Source: Calditrichia bacterium (GTDB lineage Bacteria > Calditrichota > Calditrichia > RBG-13-44-9 > J075). Taken from it: a stretch of DNA of 48,889 bases. Location: NCBI GenBank assembly GCA_028284445.1, contig JANQRS010000073.1, forward strand, positions 1 to 48,889, read 5' to 3'. The notes under the pieces were generated by a model. It was not told where the DNA came from. It did no database searches and saw only the letters and a list, made by a program, of their open reading frames with translations. Made by a program: the position numbers and the translations under genes. Every line of letters begins with the position of its first letter. The first letter of the stretch is position 1. Shown here piece after piece: positions 28,101 through 34,765 of the stretch.

Positions 28101-28604
28101 CAGCTGAACCAGGAAACGATGGGAATGATGCCGCAGCTTGGTCAAAATGGTAAGCCCACGCCGGAGCAGCTTGGCCGGCTTGCCGCCCAACAGCAAATGA
28201 TTCAGGAAGCTATGGAGAAAATGAATCAGGAGATGGGTAATCGTGGCGACGTACTCGGCCGTCTCGGAGAAATCGGCGACGAAATGGAGAAAGTGGTCGA
28301 TGACCTGCGTCAGCAGCGCCTGGATCCGAAGGTTGTTCAGCGTCAGCAACAGATCTTGTCGCGTCTCCTGGATGCGCAAAAGTCTGTCAGAGAAAAAGAG
28401 CATTCCCGCAAGCGGCAGTCGGAGCGTGAAGCGCCGTCACTTGCCAAGTCGCCTCCGCAGCTAAAAAAGGAACTCGTGGAGCGGGAAAACGAATTGCGCA
28501 AAGAGCTTCTAAATGCCCTGAAGGAAGGATATTCTTCCGAATATAAGGAATATATCAAAACCTATTACGATATCCTCTCTCGACAGTCCCAGTCTTCAAA
28601 ATGA
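25191..28604 (+). CDS. DUF4175-family membrane protein with Met/Gln-rich coiled coil
   Basis: This 1137-residue protein has two N-terminal membrane helices (about 32-52 and 60-80) and a third near 163-183, then a presumed periplasmic beta-rich region (about 200-535). A very long helical region (about 545-1000) is rich in Glu, Gln and Met, including repeated QQM/MQQ runs. The C-terminus (about 1000-1137) is charged. This layout is that of DUF4175 proteins, whose function is unknown but which occur in envelope clusters with DUF4159. An in-frame TTG at 25146 would overlap the upstream gene. The ATG at 25191 has an AGGA 7 bases before it and begins a more typical cytoplasmic tail, so I chose it. 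The Met-rich helices are notable. Confidence 0.85.
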   Translation: MTQKSIEQLYSKAYKDLLAVNRKSSLLNLTRTLLYVALFTASLLLLYVLMDLAFSISVPVRISFWVILFGALAMVVIRYVIPELRRAYAPVDSELFDLARQIGKQDDEVQDAIINFLQIYDTRKPDGGNAFRSLSLKQLYQTFRETDFFSIISPAILKRPAVRLLGLAGVFLLLMGIAPANVSESLLKVLQPTKSFEKPLPISLENTSGSMSVLKNESVTLAGTYDGVAPHRLWLVLETALLDSDSNSTDRIALPVTAGKRFNYELNHVKNSFRYWFEAELNLADFHDRPANSTVGEVAVKDRPFVRHLQVKVTPPAYTRLPARLLPPNDGEVSALKGTRITVDIEANKKLAEAMLLFDDDASLAMDVVENRGKGSFLVKEDGTYRVHIADQDSISNYKPVQYSVFALQDEMPFVEITEPGQDLELGNELAIPLLISLRDDYGFRQLKLAGHHIHAGGDGDTTAFSIPLTYQLIDPQRAVSEHAWDLTPFYLIPDDYIEYYAEVIDNDRVTGPKVARSKTFVVRLPSIIEILERSDQEISESLEETDDLRKETEKLREKLEEINREMLREKELTWERQQEIQAQMEKQKQAVEKLDEIRENIEQLTSNLQKQDMLSEETLEKFMELQKMYEELATPQMLEAMEKMQKALEESDMKQLKSAMEQMQMSVEEFEKRIERTHELFKQVEMEQQMDELVNMAEKLAEEQQSVNEELQKEDLSDAQKEQLANKEEALEKNADYFEEKLDQSSKEFEEMMAKTAEELEKAREFMEQQEVPEQMQQMSQQMQQNEMQEAQQSGENLQQQLNMMQSMMQQAQQNMNQAQKEQLMMAMQKVQQDMLRSSFEQEKILERSRQSDMASSQLNDLARSQAQMRENTTNMMSQLMDISKQTFFISPQMSQIMTSLMENMESSLENLANRNPRGASQFQSRAMSDFNRAIMSMQSSMSQMQQAGSASGFQEMMQQLQQMAGQQGQLNQETMGMMPQLGQNGKPTPEQLGRLAAQQQMIQEAMEKMNQEMGNRGDVLGRLGEIGDEMEKVVDDLRQQRLDPKVVQRQQQILSRLLDAQKSVREKEHSRKRQSEREAPSLAKSPPQLKKELVERENELRKELLNALKEGYSSEYKEYIKTYYDILSRQSQSSK

Positions 28605-28850
28605 TCTCCTGTGGTCATTTCTTCCGTAACAGTTGAGAATCACCGGAAAGAATGTTATGTTGCAGCGGTTTATCCGGATAGCCAAATTATTCGGAGAATC
28701 ACAGTGACGTGTCAGTCTATGTCCTCTTGTTGAAGACTTGCGGACGGCTCCGCTGTTCACATTAGTAGATTCGACAGCGAGACGGCAGTGTGGTAAAGCC
28801 GTACATCGGTTAAAGTGAGTTGGAAGTAGCTACTTGCACAGGAAACAGAC

Positions 28851-31532
28851 GTGAAGGCCTGCTTTAATATATCAAGATGCTCGCTTCTGCTAGTTCTAGG
28901 TCTGATGTGGTCCGGAATGCTGTCCGGACAAACAACGGCCATTAATGAATGGATTCGCCTTCCCAAACCTATTCGCTCCGATATCCCTCTCTACAATCTC
29001 TCCTGGCAACTGCCCGAGGAGCCGAAGATTGCTGTGGTTCTGAGTGGGGGTGGGGCAAGAGGATTTAGCCATATCGGGGTGCTAAAGGCCCTCGAAGAAC
29101 ATCAGGTTCCGGTAAATTTGATCGTTGGCACCAGCATTGGGGCCATTATTGGTGGTTTCTATGCCGCTGGATTTTCTGCAGATGAGATTCGCGACTTTCT
29201 TAGCGATATAAACTGGGATGGGCTTTTTGCAGACCGTACCTATCGCACAGAGCAGCTGCTCTCGCAAAAACGAATCCCACGCCGGCATTTTATCCAGATT
29301 CGCCTGGATGGTGTGGTGCCAACCCTGCCAACCTCAGTCACCCAGGGGCAGCAGCTTTTTCAGACCTTGTACAATCTTCTGATTCGCGCCAACTTCCAGG
29401 CCGCAGGAAGCTTTGATCATCTTCGCATACCCTTTCGCGCCGTGGCCACGGACCTGATATCCGGCAATCGTGTGGTACTGGATCGTGGCGACCTGGCGGA
29501 AGCCATCAATGCCAGTATGGCCTTCCCGATCATGTTTGCGCCGGTTGAAATTGAAGGTTCGCTTTTGGTAGACGGCGGCATTACCGATAACCTGCCGGTG
29601 GATGTTGCCTTCCAGGAGGCGGCAGATTATGTGATTGCCGCAGATGCCACGTCACCGTTGCGTAAAAAGCAGGAGGTCATTAATCCGATTGAGATTGCCG
29701 ATCAGGTGACCACTATTATGATGGCCGGAAAAACCCGTGAGAGCCTCGCAAAGGCGGACATGGTCATCAAACCGGTGCTGAATGGGCATAAAGGGGCGCA
29801 GTTTAACGATTTTGATATGTTGATCGAACAGGGATACAAACGCACAATCCAGCTGATTGATTCACTCAACCAGGATCTTCGCAGATTATCTGCCCAAACA
29901 CAGTCTCCGGGGCGCTTGCTCGGACGCTGCCGGGAAGTCCGTATCCGTGGGGTCGATATCAGGGACAATGTGCTCTTGACAAGCCTTCAGAAGTCACTGC
30001 AGGGGCGCGACATTTACCCGGCCCTGATCCAGGAGATACTGCGTGAAATTCATGCCACAGGTTTATTCGAAGATGAGCAGGCACATATCAGTGGTGACAA
30101 GGACGCATTGATGCTAACGTTTCACCTGATTGAACAACCTTATGTAAAATCGGTGACGTTCCGCCATACCGGCATTGCTGCAGATTCTCTGTTGACGCCC
30201 ATTCGTCAATCGCTTGCCGGGAAGCCCCTGAACATGCTCAAGGCGTTTGGCAAGGTGAAAGGCCTGAAGAGCGCCCTGATTGGCCAGGGATATGCCCTCG
30301 CTGAGATCGAGCACATAAGCTATACCTCCCGAGACAGCACACTCATTGTGACGATCGATGAAGGCTATGTCCACGAAGTGCGGGTCAGCGGTAATGATCG
30401 GACCCGCGATTTTGTGGTATTGCGCGAATTTCCGCTAAAGGCCGACAGCCTGTTTCAATCAGAAAAAGCAATCCGCGGCATTCAGAATATCTACAGTACT
30501 GCCTTGTTTGATCGCGTGCTGTTGAACCTGGAGCGCAACGGGCAACAGAACATTCTCAACATCAAGGTCAAAGAGCGGCGCTATTCGGTGGCGCGTCTGG
30601 GTGCCCGATTTTCGCTGGAGCGTCAAAGCGCCGGCTTCGTGGAGTACCTGGAGGACAACTGGCTGGGTACCGGGGTAAAGGCCAGTGTATTCGGGGGCGC
30701 CGGTGATTTTGGCCGACGGGCGGAAGCATCTCTTTATACAATTCGCCTCCTGAACACATTTTTGACCTCGCGAGCCTCAGTCTATTATGAGGAACGACAA
30801 GATCGCTATTCGGAGAATTTCGAGCGCCTGGCGGATTACCAGACCATTCGTCGCGGAGGGATCTTTCAACTGGGCCAGCAAATTGATCGCCTCGGGCTGA
30901 TTTCTGCAGAGATCAAGATGGAAAGCATCAACTTGATGTCCGGCGATTCACTATTTCCCTTCCAGGAAGATATTCGTCTGCGCTCCTTTGTGTTGCGCTC
31001 GGTTGTTGATAAGCGCGATAAACTCCCTTTCCCGGATCGGGGCATTTATAATCGCTGGTACTGGGAGGTGGGCAATCAGGGACAGCCGGGAAGCTCGGTG
31101 CGCTTTACCAAGTTATTCCTGGGATTGGAGGGGTATTATCCACTCTTTCCCTGGCTAAACTATCATCCCTTTATCTATGCCGGCAGTGCAGATTTGACCT
31201 TGCCGTTCACGGAATATTTTTTCTTTGGAGGCGATCAAAATTTCCCCGGGCTTCATGAGCGTGAGCGCTTTGGCCGACAGATATTAAATACCGGTGTGGA
31301 GCTGCGAGCCCGCGTTAATCTGAGACTGCCATTCGAGACCTTTCTATTAACGCGGTATAACGTTGGTGCTGCCTGGCTGCGGCCGGATGATAAAATACAG
31401 GGATCGGATTTTCTTCATGCCCTCTCCGGTTCCTTTGCTTTGAACACCTTGATCGGACCGGTCATATTAACCTGGTCAAGAGTGTCTAACGGGCGCTCGC
31501 GAGTCGACTTTTCAATGGGGTTCGATTTCTGA
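28851..31532 (+). CDS. PlpD-type patatin phospholipase with POTRA and outer-membrane barrel
   Basis: This 893-residue protein has a signal peptide (ending MLSGQ, about residue 26). A patatin domain at about 55-350 has the oxyanion motif SGGGARGFSHIG, nucleophile Ser95 in GTSIG and Asp241 in DGGITDNLP, so the Ser-Asp dyad is intact. POTRA-like modules cover about 360-580. A BamA/FhaC-type barrel runs to the last residue, Phe, in RVDFSMGFDF, as expected of an outer-membrane protein. This is the layout of type Vd autotransporters such as Pseudomonas PlpD, whose lipase domain is delivered by its own barrel. The start is GTG, supported by AGGAAA 6 bases upstream. It is preceded by 246 bases without a gene, so it probably has its own promoter, although I could not pin one down. 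Confidence 0.92.
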   Translation: MKACFNISRCSLLLVLGLMWSGMLSGQTTAINEWIRLPKPIRSDIPLYNLSWQLPEEPKIAVVLSGGGARGFSHIGVLKALEEHQVPVNLIVGTSIGAIIGGFYAAGFSADEIRDFLSDINWDGLFADRTYRTEQLLSQKRIPRRHFIQIRLDGVVPTLPTSVTQGQQLFQTLYNLLIRANFQAAGSFDHLRIPFRAVATDLISGNRVVLDRGDLAEAINASMAFPIMFAPVEIEGSLLVDGGITDNLPVDVAFQEAADYVIAADATSPLRKKQEVINPIEIADQVTTIMMAGKTRESLAKADMVIKPVLNGHKGAQFNDFDMLIEQGYKRTIQLIDSLNQDLRRLSAQTQSPGRLLGRCREVRIRGVDIRDNVLLTSLQKSLQGRDIYPALIQEILREIHATGLFEDEQAHISGDKDALMLTFHLIEQPYVKSVTFRHTGIAADSLLTPIRQSLAGKPLNMLKAFGKVKGLKSALIGQGYALAEIEHISYTSRDSTLIVTIDEGYVHEVRVSGNDRTRDFVVLREFPLKADSLFQSEKAIRGIQNIYSTALFDRVLLNLERNGQQNILNIKVKERRYSVARLGARFSLERQSAGFVEYLEDNWLGTGVKASVFGGAGDFGRRAEASLYTIRLLNTFLTSRASVYYEERQDRYSENFERLADYQTIRRGGIFQLGQQIDRLGLISAEIKMESINLMSGDSLFPFQEDIRLRSFVLRSVVDKRDKLPFPDRGIYNRWYWEVGNQGQPGSSVRFTKLFLGLEGYYPLFPWLNYHPFIYAGSADLTLPFTEYFFFGGDQNFPGLHERERFGRQILNTGVELRARVNLRLPFETFLLTRYNVGAAWLRPDDKIQGSDFLHALSGSFALNTLIGPVILTWSRVSNGRSRVDFSMGFDF

Positions 31533-31614
31533 GCTAAAGTACATATATACAAATACATGCTTGATTTTTTCACTGCCAGCAGCTATCTTGTTCATTATTG
31601 CTGTGAAAGAGGAT

Positions 31615-32010
31615 ATGAGAAAACTTCTGACGACAAGCGTTGCCCTACTGTTTTTGCTAACGAGTGTGTATGCAGGTGCGGTTATTATGGAATTCTCGGC
31701 CGAGCCGATGGGCGGGAAAATCGTACTTAATTGGAAAACAGCCCAGGAAGTAGATGTACAGCGCTTTGTTGTTGAACGAAGTATTAACGACCGCGACTTT
31801 ATCAAGGTCGGGGATCTGGCTCCCAAAGGCAGTGACAGTGCTTATGAATTTACAGATACCAGCCTCGGGGAAATTAATACCATCTATTACTACCGGCTTA
31901 AGGTACTTGATGCCGATGGATCCTCTGAACTCAGCGAATCAATCTCCGTTATTCCCAAGATTAGTAGCTTTGCCCGTACCTGGGGCAGTATAAAAGCACT
32001 CTTTCAATAG
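31615..32010 (+). CDS. Small secreted FN3-like protein
   Basis: From the ATG at 31615 the protein is 131 residues, with a signal peptide (MRKLLTTSVALLFLLTSVYAG). It carries one fibronectin-III-like domain: GKIVLNWKTAQEVDVQRFVVERS, then YEFTDTS and YYYRLKVLDADGSSELSE. Such single FN3 units commonly occur near the C-terminus of longer secreted proteins in FCB bacteria. Here the domain stands alone, without a following FlgD-like sorting domain. An in-frame TTG at 31561 would add a poor hydrophobic extension and lacks a ribosome site, whereas AAAGAGG lies just before 31615. The gene follows the patatin protein by 82 bases and may be co-transcribed with it. Its function is unknown. Confidence 0.75.
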   Translation: MRKLLTTSVALLFLLTSVYAGAVIMEFSAEPMGGKIVLNWKTAQEVDVQRFVVERSINDRDFIKVGDLAPKGSDSAYEFTDTSLGEINTIYYYRLKVLDADGSSELSESISVIPKISSFARTWGSIKALFQ

Positions 32011-32220
32011 GCCAATCCTATAGCAGACGCCCATCCCAAAATAATTTGGTAATTCCGTAATCGTTTCTTGTCTGTAGGTATGACAACGGAACTACATTAC
32101 CGCCTAAAGAGCGATATTTGAGCGTCTATGCATGCTGTCTGAGCCTGAATTGGGAAGAGATTTTTGAATCTAAGTAGTTGCGAATAAATGTAGTTAACCA
32201 AAATTTGCCTGTTTTTTTTC

Positions 32221-32249
32221 TTGCATTTACAATAACAATGGAATAAATT
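32221..32249 (+). promoter_or_regulatory. Possible sigma70-type promoter inside gene-free region
   Basis: TTGCAT at 32221-32226 and TAAATT at 32244-32249 are separated by exactly 17 bases. Match to consensus is moderate. It lies about 390 bases before the next coding sequence, so if active it would make a small RNA or a long leader. Confidence 0.35.
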
Positions 32250-32558
32250 CACAATCTTTAAAACGGAGCTGGTTAATAGACCTTATGTGAAAAAAGTCGT
32301 TTATTAAAAATGCGAGAGCTTAAATCGTATTTTCTATCAATATGGACGTTACCTTTATTAGTATAATGAATTAGACGACACAGGGAAGTTGTCATACGAT
32401 TGTTTTAACCTGCAAAGGACCTCCTTAAACTCTCCTTTGACGTCCCGCATTTGGTCTACTTAGTTTCGTTTCGGTCATACACTATCTCTCAGTTAACAGA
32501 TGTCCAATTTGCCTTAAAGTCTTGTAAATATTAGGTTTTTTGGGTATCGAGGCAGGTA

Positions 32559-32587
32559 TTGACAAGAATCTGAATTTTGTTTATTAT
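32559..32587 (+). promoter_or_regulatory. Sigma70-type promoter for M23 peptidase gene
   Basis: A perfect -35 box TTGACA (32559-32564) is followed after 17 bases by TATTAT (32582-32587). Transcription would begin near 32594, giving a leader of about 44 bases with an AGGGGA ribosome site before the ATG at 32638. This is the best promoter match in the window. Confidence 0.8.
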
Positions 32588-32637
32588 TACTAAAAGTGAC
32601 GTAACGCACAAAGCAGGCGCACGAACAGGGGAACATA

Positions 32638-33558
32638 ATGCAAAACAAGCCGCTATTCATTTATGTGAATCCTAAGACCTCAAAGATGAAAGAGGTCAAG
32701 CTATCGATCAAGAAGATCGTAGCAGGAATTGTTTGCCTAATAGCACTTGTTATCTTTTCACTGAAGTACTCGGTAGATTTCCTCGTTGACTTCAGCCAAA
32801 ATTCACGTATTTCCAAATTGACCCGCGAAAACGAAGTACTGCAAACCGAACTTAAGAAAATCAGCCAAAAAATTACTTATATCAATTCCGATATCGATTG
32901 GATTGAGAAAAAAGACGATCAGATTCGTGCAATGTTGGATCTGCCGCCGATTACAGCGGATGTTCGCCAGGTAGGTATCGGGGGCGCCACACCAAGCGCA
33001 GCGGAAATCAACAAGGTCCGCGAGCTGTCTTTTGGCAATGAGCTGATAAATAGCTGGAATTTCCTAGAGCAGCTTGAAAGGGAAATTCGCCTTGAAAAAA
33101 CCAGCTATCAAACCTTGTTAAAGACCGTTGAGCTGCGGCAAGATTCCTTGAAGTATTTGCCGGTTCTAAAGCCTGTTCCAAGTGCCTACATTTCCAGTTC
33201 TTTCGGTAATCGCTTCCATCCGATCTTGAAAAAACGCCAGTTCCACAAAGGTATTGATCTTGCTGCAAATAGCGGAACACCGATTATTGCGCCTGCTGAC
33301 GGTAAGGTGGTTTCAGCCGGGACAAATCAGGGATATGGCAAGTTTGTTCAGATCAATCACAAATACGGATTCGAAACGGCATACGGACACTTGAAGAAAA
33401 TTTACGTCCGCAAGGGACAAACCGTGAAGCGCGGCGACAAAATTGGTGAAGTTGGTAGCACTGGTCTTTCAACCAGTAACCACCTGCATTATGAAGTTCG
33501 CTTCAAGGGGAAAGCGCTTAACCCGCGTGATTTCTTCCTGAACGATATTCTGCACTAA
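32638..33558 (+). CDS. M23-family zinc endopeptidase, membrane anchored
   Basis: This 306-residue protein has a short cytoplasmic tail, one membrane helix (about residues 27-47), a coiled coil (about 55-95) and a C-terminal peptidase M23/LytM domain (about 185-290). The zinc and catalytic residues are all present: His203 and Asp207 in FHKGIDLA, the histidine in YGHL, and His282/His284 in NHLHYEV. It should therefore be an active peptidoglycan DD-endopeptidase, acting in the periplasm on cross-links, rather than an EnvC/NlpD-type inactive activator. It has its own promoter and a good ribosome site (AGGGGA), and is followed by a hairpin at 33588-33631, so it looks like a single-gene transcript. 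The N-terminal layout resembles MepM-like and Helicobacter Csd-type peptidases. Confidence 0.93.
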   Translation: MQNKPLFIYVNPKTSKMKEVKLSIKKIVAGIVCLIALVIFSLKYSVDFLVDFSQNSRISKLTRENEVLQTELKKISQKITYINSDIDWIEKKDDQIRAMLDLPPITADVRQVGIGGATPSAAEINKVRELSFGNELINSWNFLEQLEREIRLEKTSYQTLLKTVELRQDSLKYLPVLKPVPSAYISSSFGNRFHPILKKRQFHKGIDLAANSGTPIIAPADGKVVSAGTNQGYGKFVQINHKYGFETAYGHLKKIYVRKGQTVKRGDKIGEVGSTGLSTSNHLHYEVRFKGKALNPRDFFLNDILH

Positions 33559-33587
33559 CACAATTTGAAAACGGTGCGGATCGAAAA

Positions 33588-33631
33588 AATCCCTCCTATA
33601 TGGCATCATCGGGTGACATGTAGGAGGGATT
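33588..33631 (+). terminator. Hairpin after the M23 peptidase gene
   Basis: The arms AATCCCTCCTATATG (33588-33602) and CATGTAGGAGGGATT (33617-33631) pair over 15 positions with one G-U pair and a 14-base loop. It lies 30 bases after the peptidase stop. The + strand tail is TCTGCGTTTAT, a weak T-run, while an A-run precedes the left arm. It is a probable terminator and might also work for transcription from the right. Confidence 0.6.
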
Positions 33632-33656
33632 CTGCGTTTATCCCTTTTCAAAATTA

Positions 33657-33684
33657 TTGCAGTTGTTTTTTCCTCGCATATTCT
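33657..33684 (+). promoter_or_regulatory. Possible promoter for the gatC-Kdo operon
   Basis: TTGCAG (33657-33662) and TATTCT (33679-33684) are separated by 16 bases in an AT-rich stretch between the terminator hairpin and gatC. The match is moderate, but the position is what a promoter for the following operon would need. Confidence 0.4.
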
Positions 33685-33728
33685 TTATTTTCCCGTGGTT
33701 TTTGATTTAAATGAGTGAGGATACTACC

Positions 33729-34016
33729 GTGTCTATCAGTATCAGGGAAGTGGAGCACATTGCCAGTCTTGCCAAACTACGCTTCAGCGAAGCGGAGAAG
33801 GAAACTCTCGCGGCAGAACTTAGCTCCATTCTCGAATATATGGAAAAGCTTGAGCAGTTGGATACTGATGGTGTCGAACCGATGAGTCATCCGGCATCGC
33901 TCAGCAACGTGATGCGCGATGATGAGGTGAAAACGTCGCTGCCTGTCGAAACGGCGCTAGCCAACGCCCCCGCCAAACAGAAGGGTTTCTTCAAAGTGCC
34001 TAAGGTGATTAAATGA
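33729..34016 (+). CDS. gatC: Asp/Glu-tRNA(Asn/Gln) amidotransferase subunit C
   Basis: From GTG 33729 the protein is 95 residues, the normal GatC size, and begins as GatC proteins do: MSISIREVEHIASLAKLRFSE. The later conserved stretches ILEYMEKLEQLDTDGVEPMSHP and the C-terminal FFKVPKV are present. GatC stabilises the GatA/GatB complex that converts misacylated Glu-tRNA(Gln) or Asp-tRNA(Asn) to the correct amide. A GTGAGG ribosome site lies 8 bases before the GTG. An in-frame ATG at 33711 adds six residues but has no ribosome site. gatA and gatB are not adjacent. The gene instead heads the Kdo-synthesis operon, and its stop overlaps the kdsB start (ATGA at 34013). Confidence 0.93.
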   Translation: MSISIREVEHIASLAKLRFSEAEKETLAAELSSILEYMEKLEQLDTDGVEPMSHPASLSNVMRDDEVKTSLPVETALANAPAKQKGFFKVPKVIK

Positions 34017-34765
34017 GCCAAAGGGCAACTATCGTCATCCCTGCCCGTTACGCCTCAACCCGCTTGCCGGGAAAGCCCCTCCTGTCTCTAGTCGGAAAAC
34101 CAATGATTCAATGGGTGTATGAAAGAGCTGCCCAGATTCCAAATGCCGGACAAGTTATTGTTGCTACGGACGATAAGAGAATATATGATGCCGTTTGCGG
34201 ATTCGGTGGCAATGTGCAAATGACGCCCGATACACTGAAAACCGGTAGTGAAAGGGTCGGCTTCGTCGCCAAAGATTTAACCTCTGATATCGTGGTGAAT
34301 CTCCAGGGGGACGAACCACTTATTTCGGCCGCCGCGGTAGCGGAAGCAATCGATTTGCTGGAAAAGGACCCGGCCTGTCAGGTCTCTACATTGGGATGTC
34401 CGATTGAGCGAGAAGAAGATTGGCAAAATCCGTCTATAGTGAAGGTGGTGACGGATTCTAATGATACAGCACTGTTTTTTTCCCGGGCTGGAATTCCGCA
34501 TCCTCGGAATGAGGCGTTTCGCCCGAGCCCAAGACTATTGCGGCACCTAGGGGTATATGTCTTTCGCCGGCAATTTCTGCTGGATTATCTGCAGTGGCCG
34601 CCAGGCGAGTTGGAATCGATCGAACTTCTTGAGCAGTTGAGAATTTTGGAGCGCGGCTTCAGCATTCGGGTTGCGAGAACGGACGAAGTGTCACCCGGCG
34701 TAGATACCCCGGAAGATGTAAAAGTAGTGGAGGATATGATTAAAATGAAAGGACTGGTTGAGTGA
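34013..34765 (+). CDS. kdsB: CMP-Kdo synthetase
   Basis: This 250-residue cytoplasmic enzyme transfers CMP from CTP to Kdo, activating the sugar for addition to lipid A. Family motifs are present: the nucleotide-binding IPARYASTRLPGKPL at residues 9-23, QGDEPLI near residue 100, and the C-terminal ESIELLEQLRILE and VDTPEDV. Length is typical of KdsB. The start codon overlaps the gatC stop (ATGA), and its own stop overlaps the GTG of pyrG (GTGA at 34762), indicating tight co-translation. Placing it beside CTP synthase puts supply of its CTP substrate in the same transcript. The call is very secure. Confidence 0.96.
   Translation: MSQRATIVIPARYASTRLPGKPLLSLVGKPMIQWVYERAAQIPNAGQVIVATDDKRIYDAVCGFGGNVQMTPDTLKTGSERVGFVAKDLTSDIVVNLQGDEPLISAAAVAEAIDLLEKDPACQVSTLGCPIEREEDWQNPSIVKVVTDSNDTALFFSRAGIPHPRNEAFRPSPRLLRHLGVYVFRRQFLLDYLQWPPGELESIELLEQLRILERGFSIRVARTDEVSPGVDTPEDVKVVEDMIKMKGLVE

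Larger units (their letters stand above)
32011..32637. other. 627-bp AT-rich region without genes
   Basis: No reading frame of useful length or recognisable RNA gene is visible. The region is clearly more AT-rich than its surroundings. It contains a possible promoter at 32221-32249 (TTGCAT, 17 bases, TAAATT), an interrupted inverted repeat at 32413-32439 (CAAAGGA / TCCTTTG) and the strong promoter at 32559-32587 that should drive the M23 peptidase. An unannotated small RNA or long leader between about 32256 and 32560 is possible but not shown. Confidence 0.6.

Noticed and set aside
28605..28850. tRNA or small coding gene in the gap before the patatin gene
   Set aside because: No cloverleaf pattern and no frame with a ribosome site could be found.
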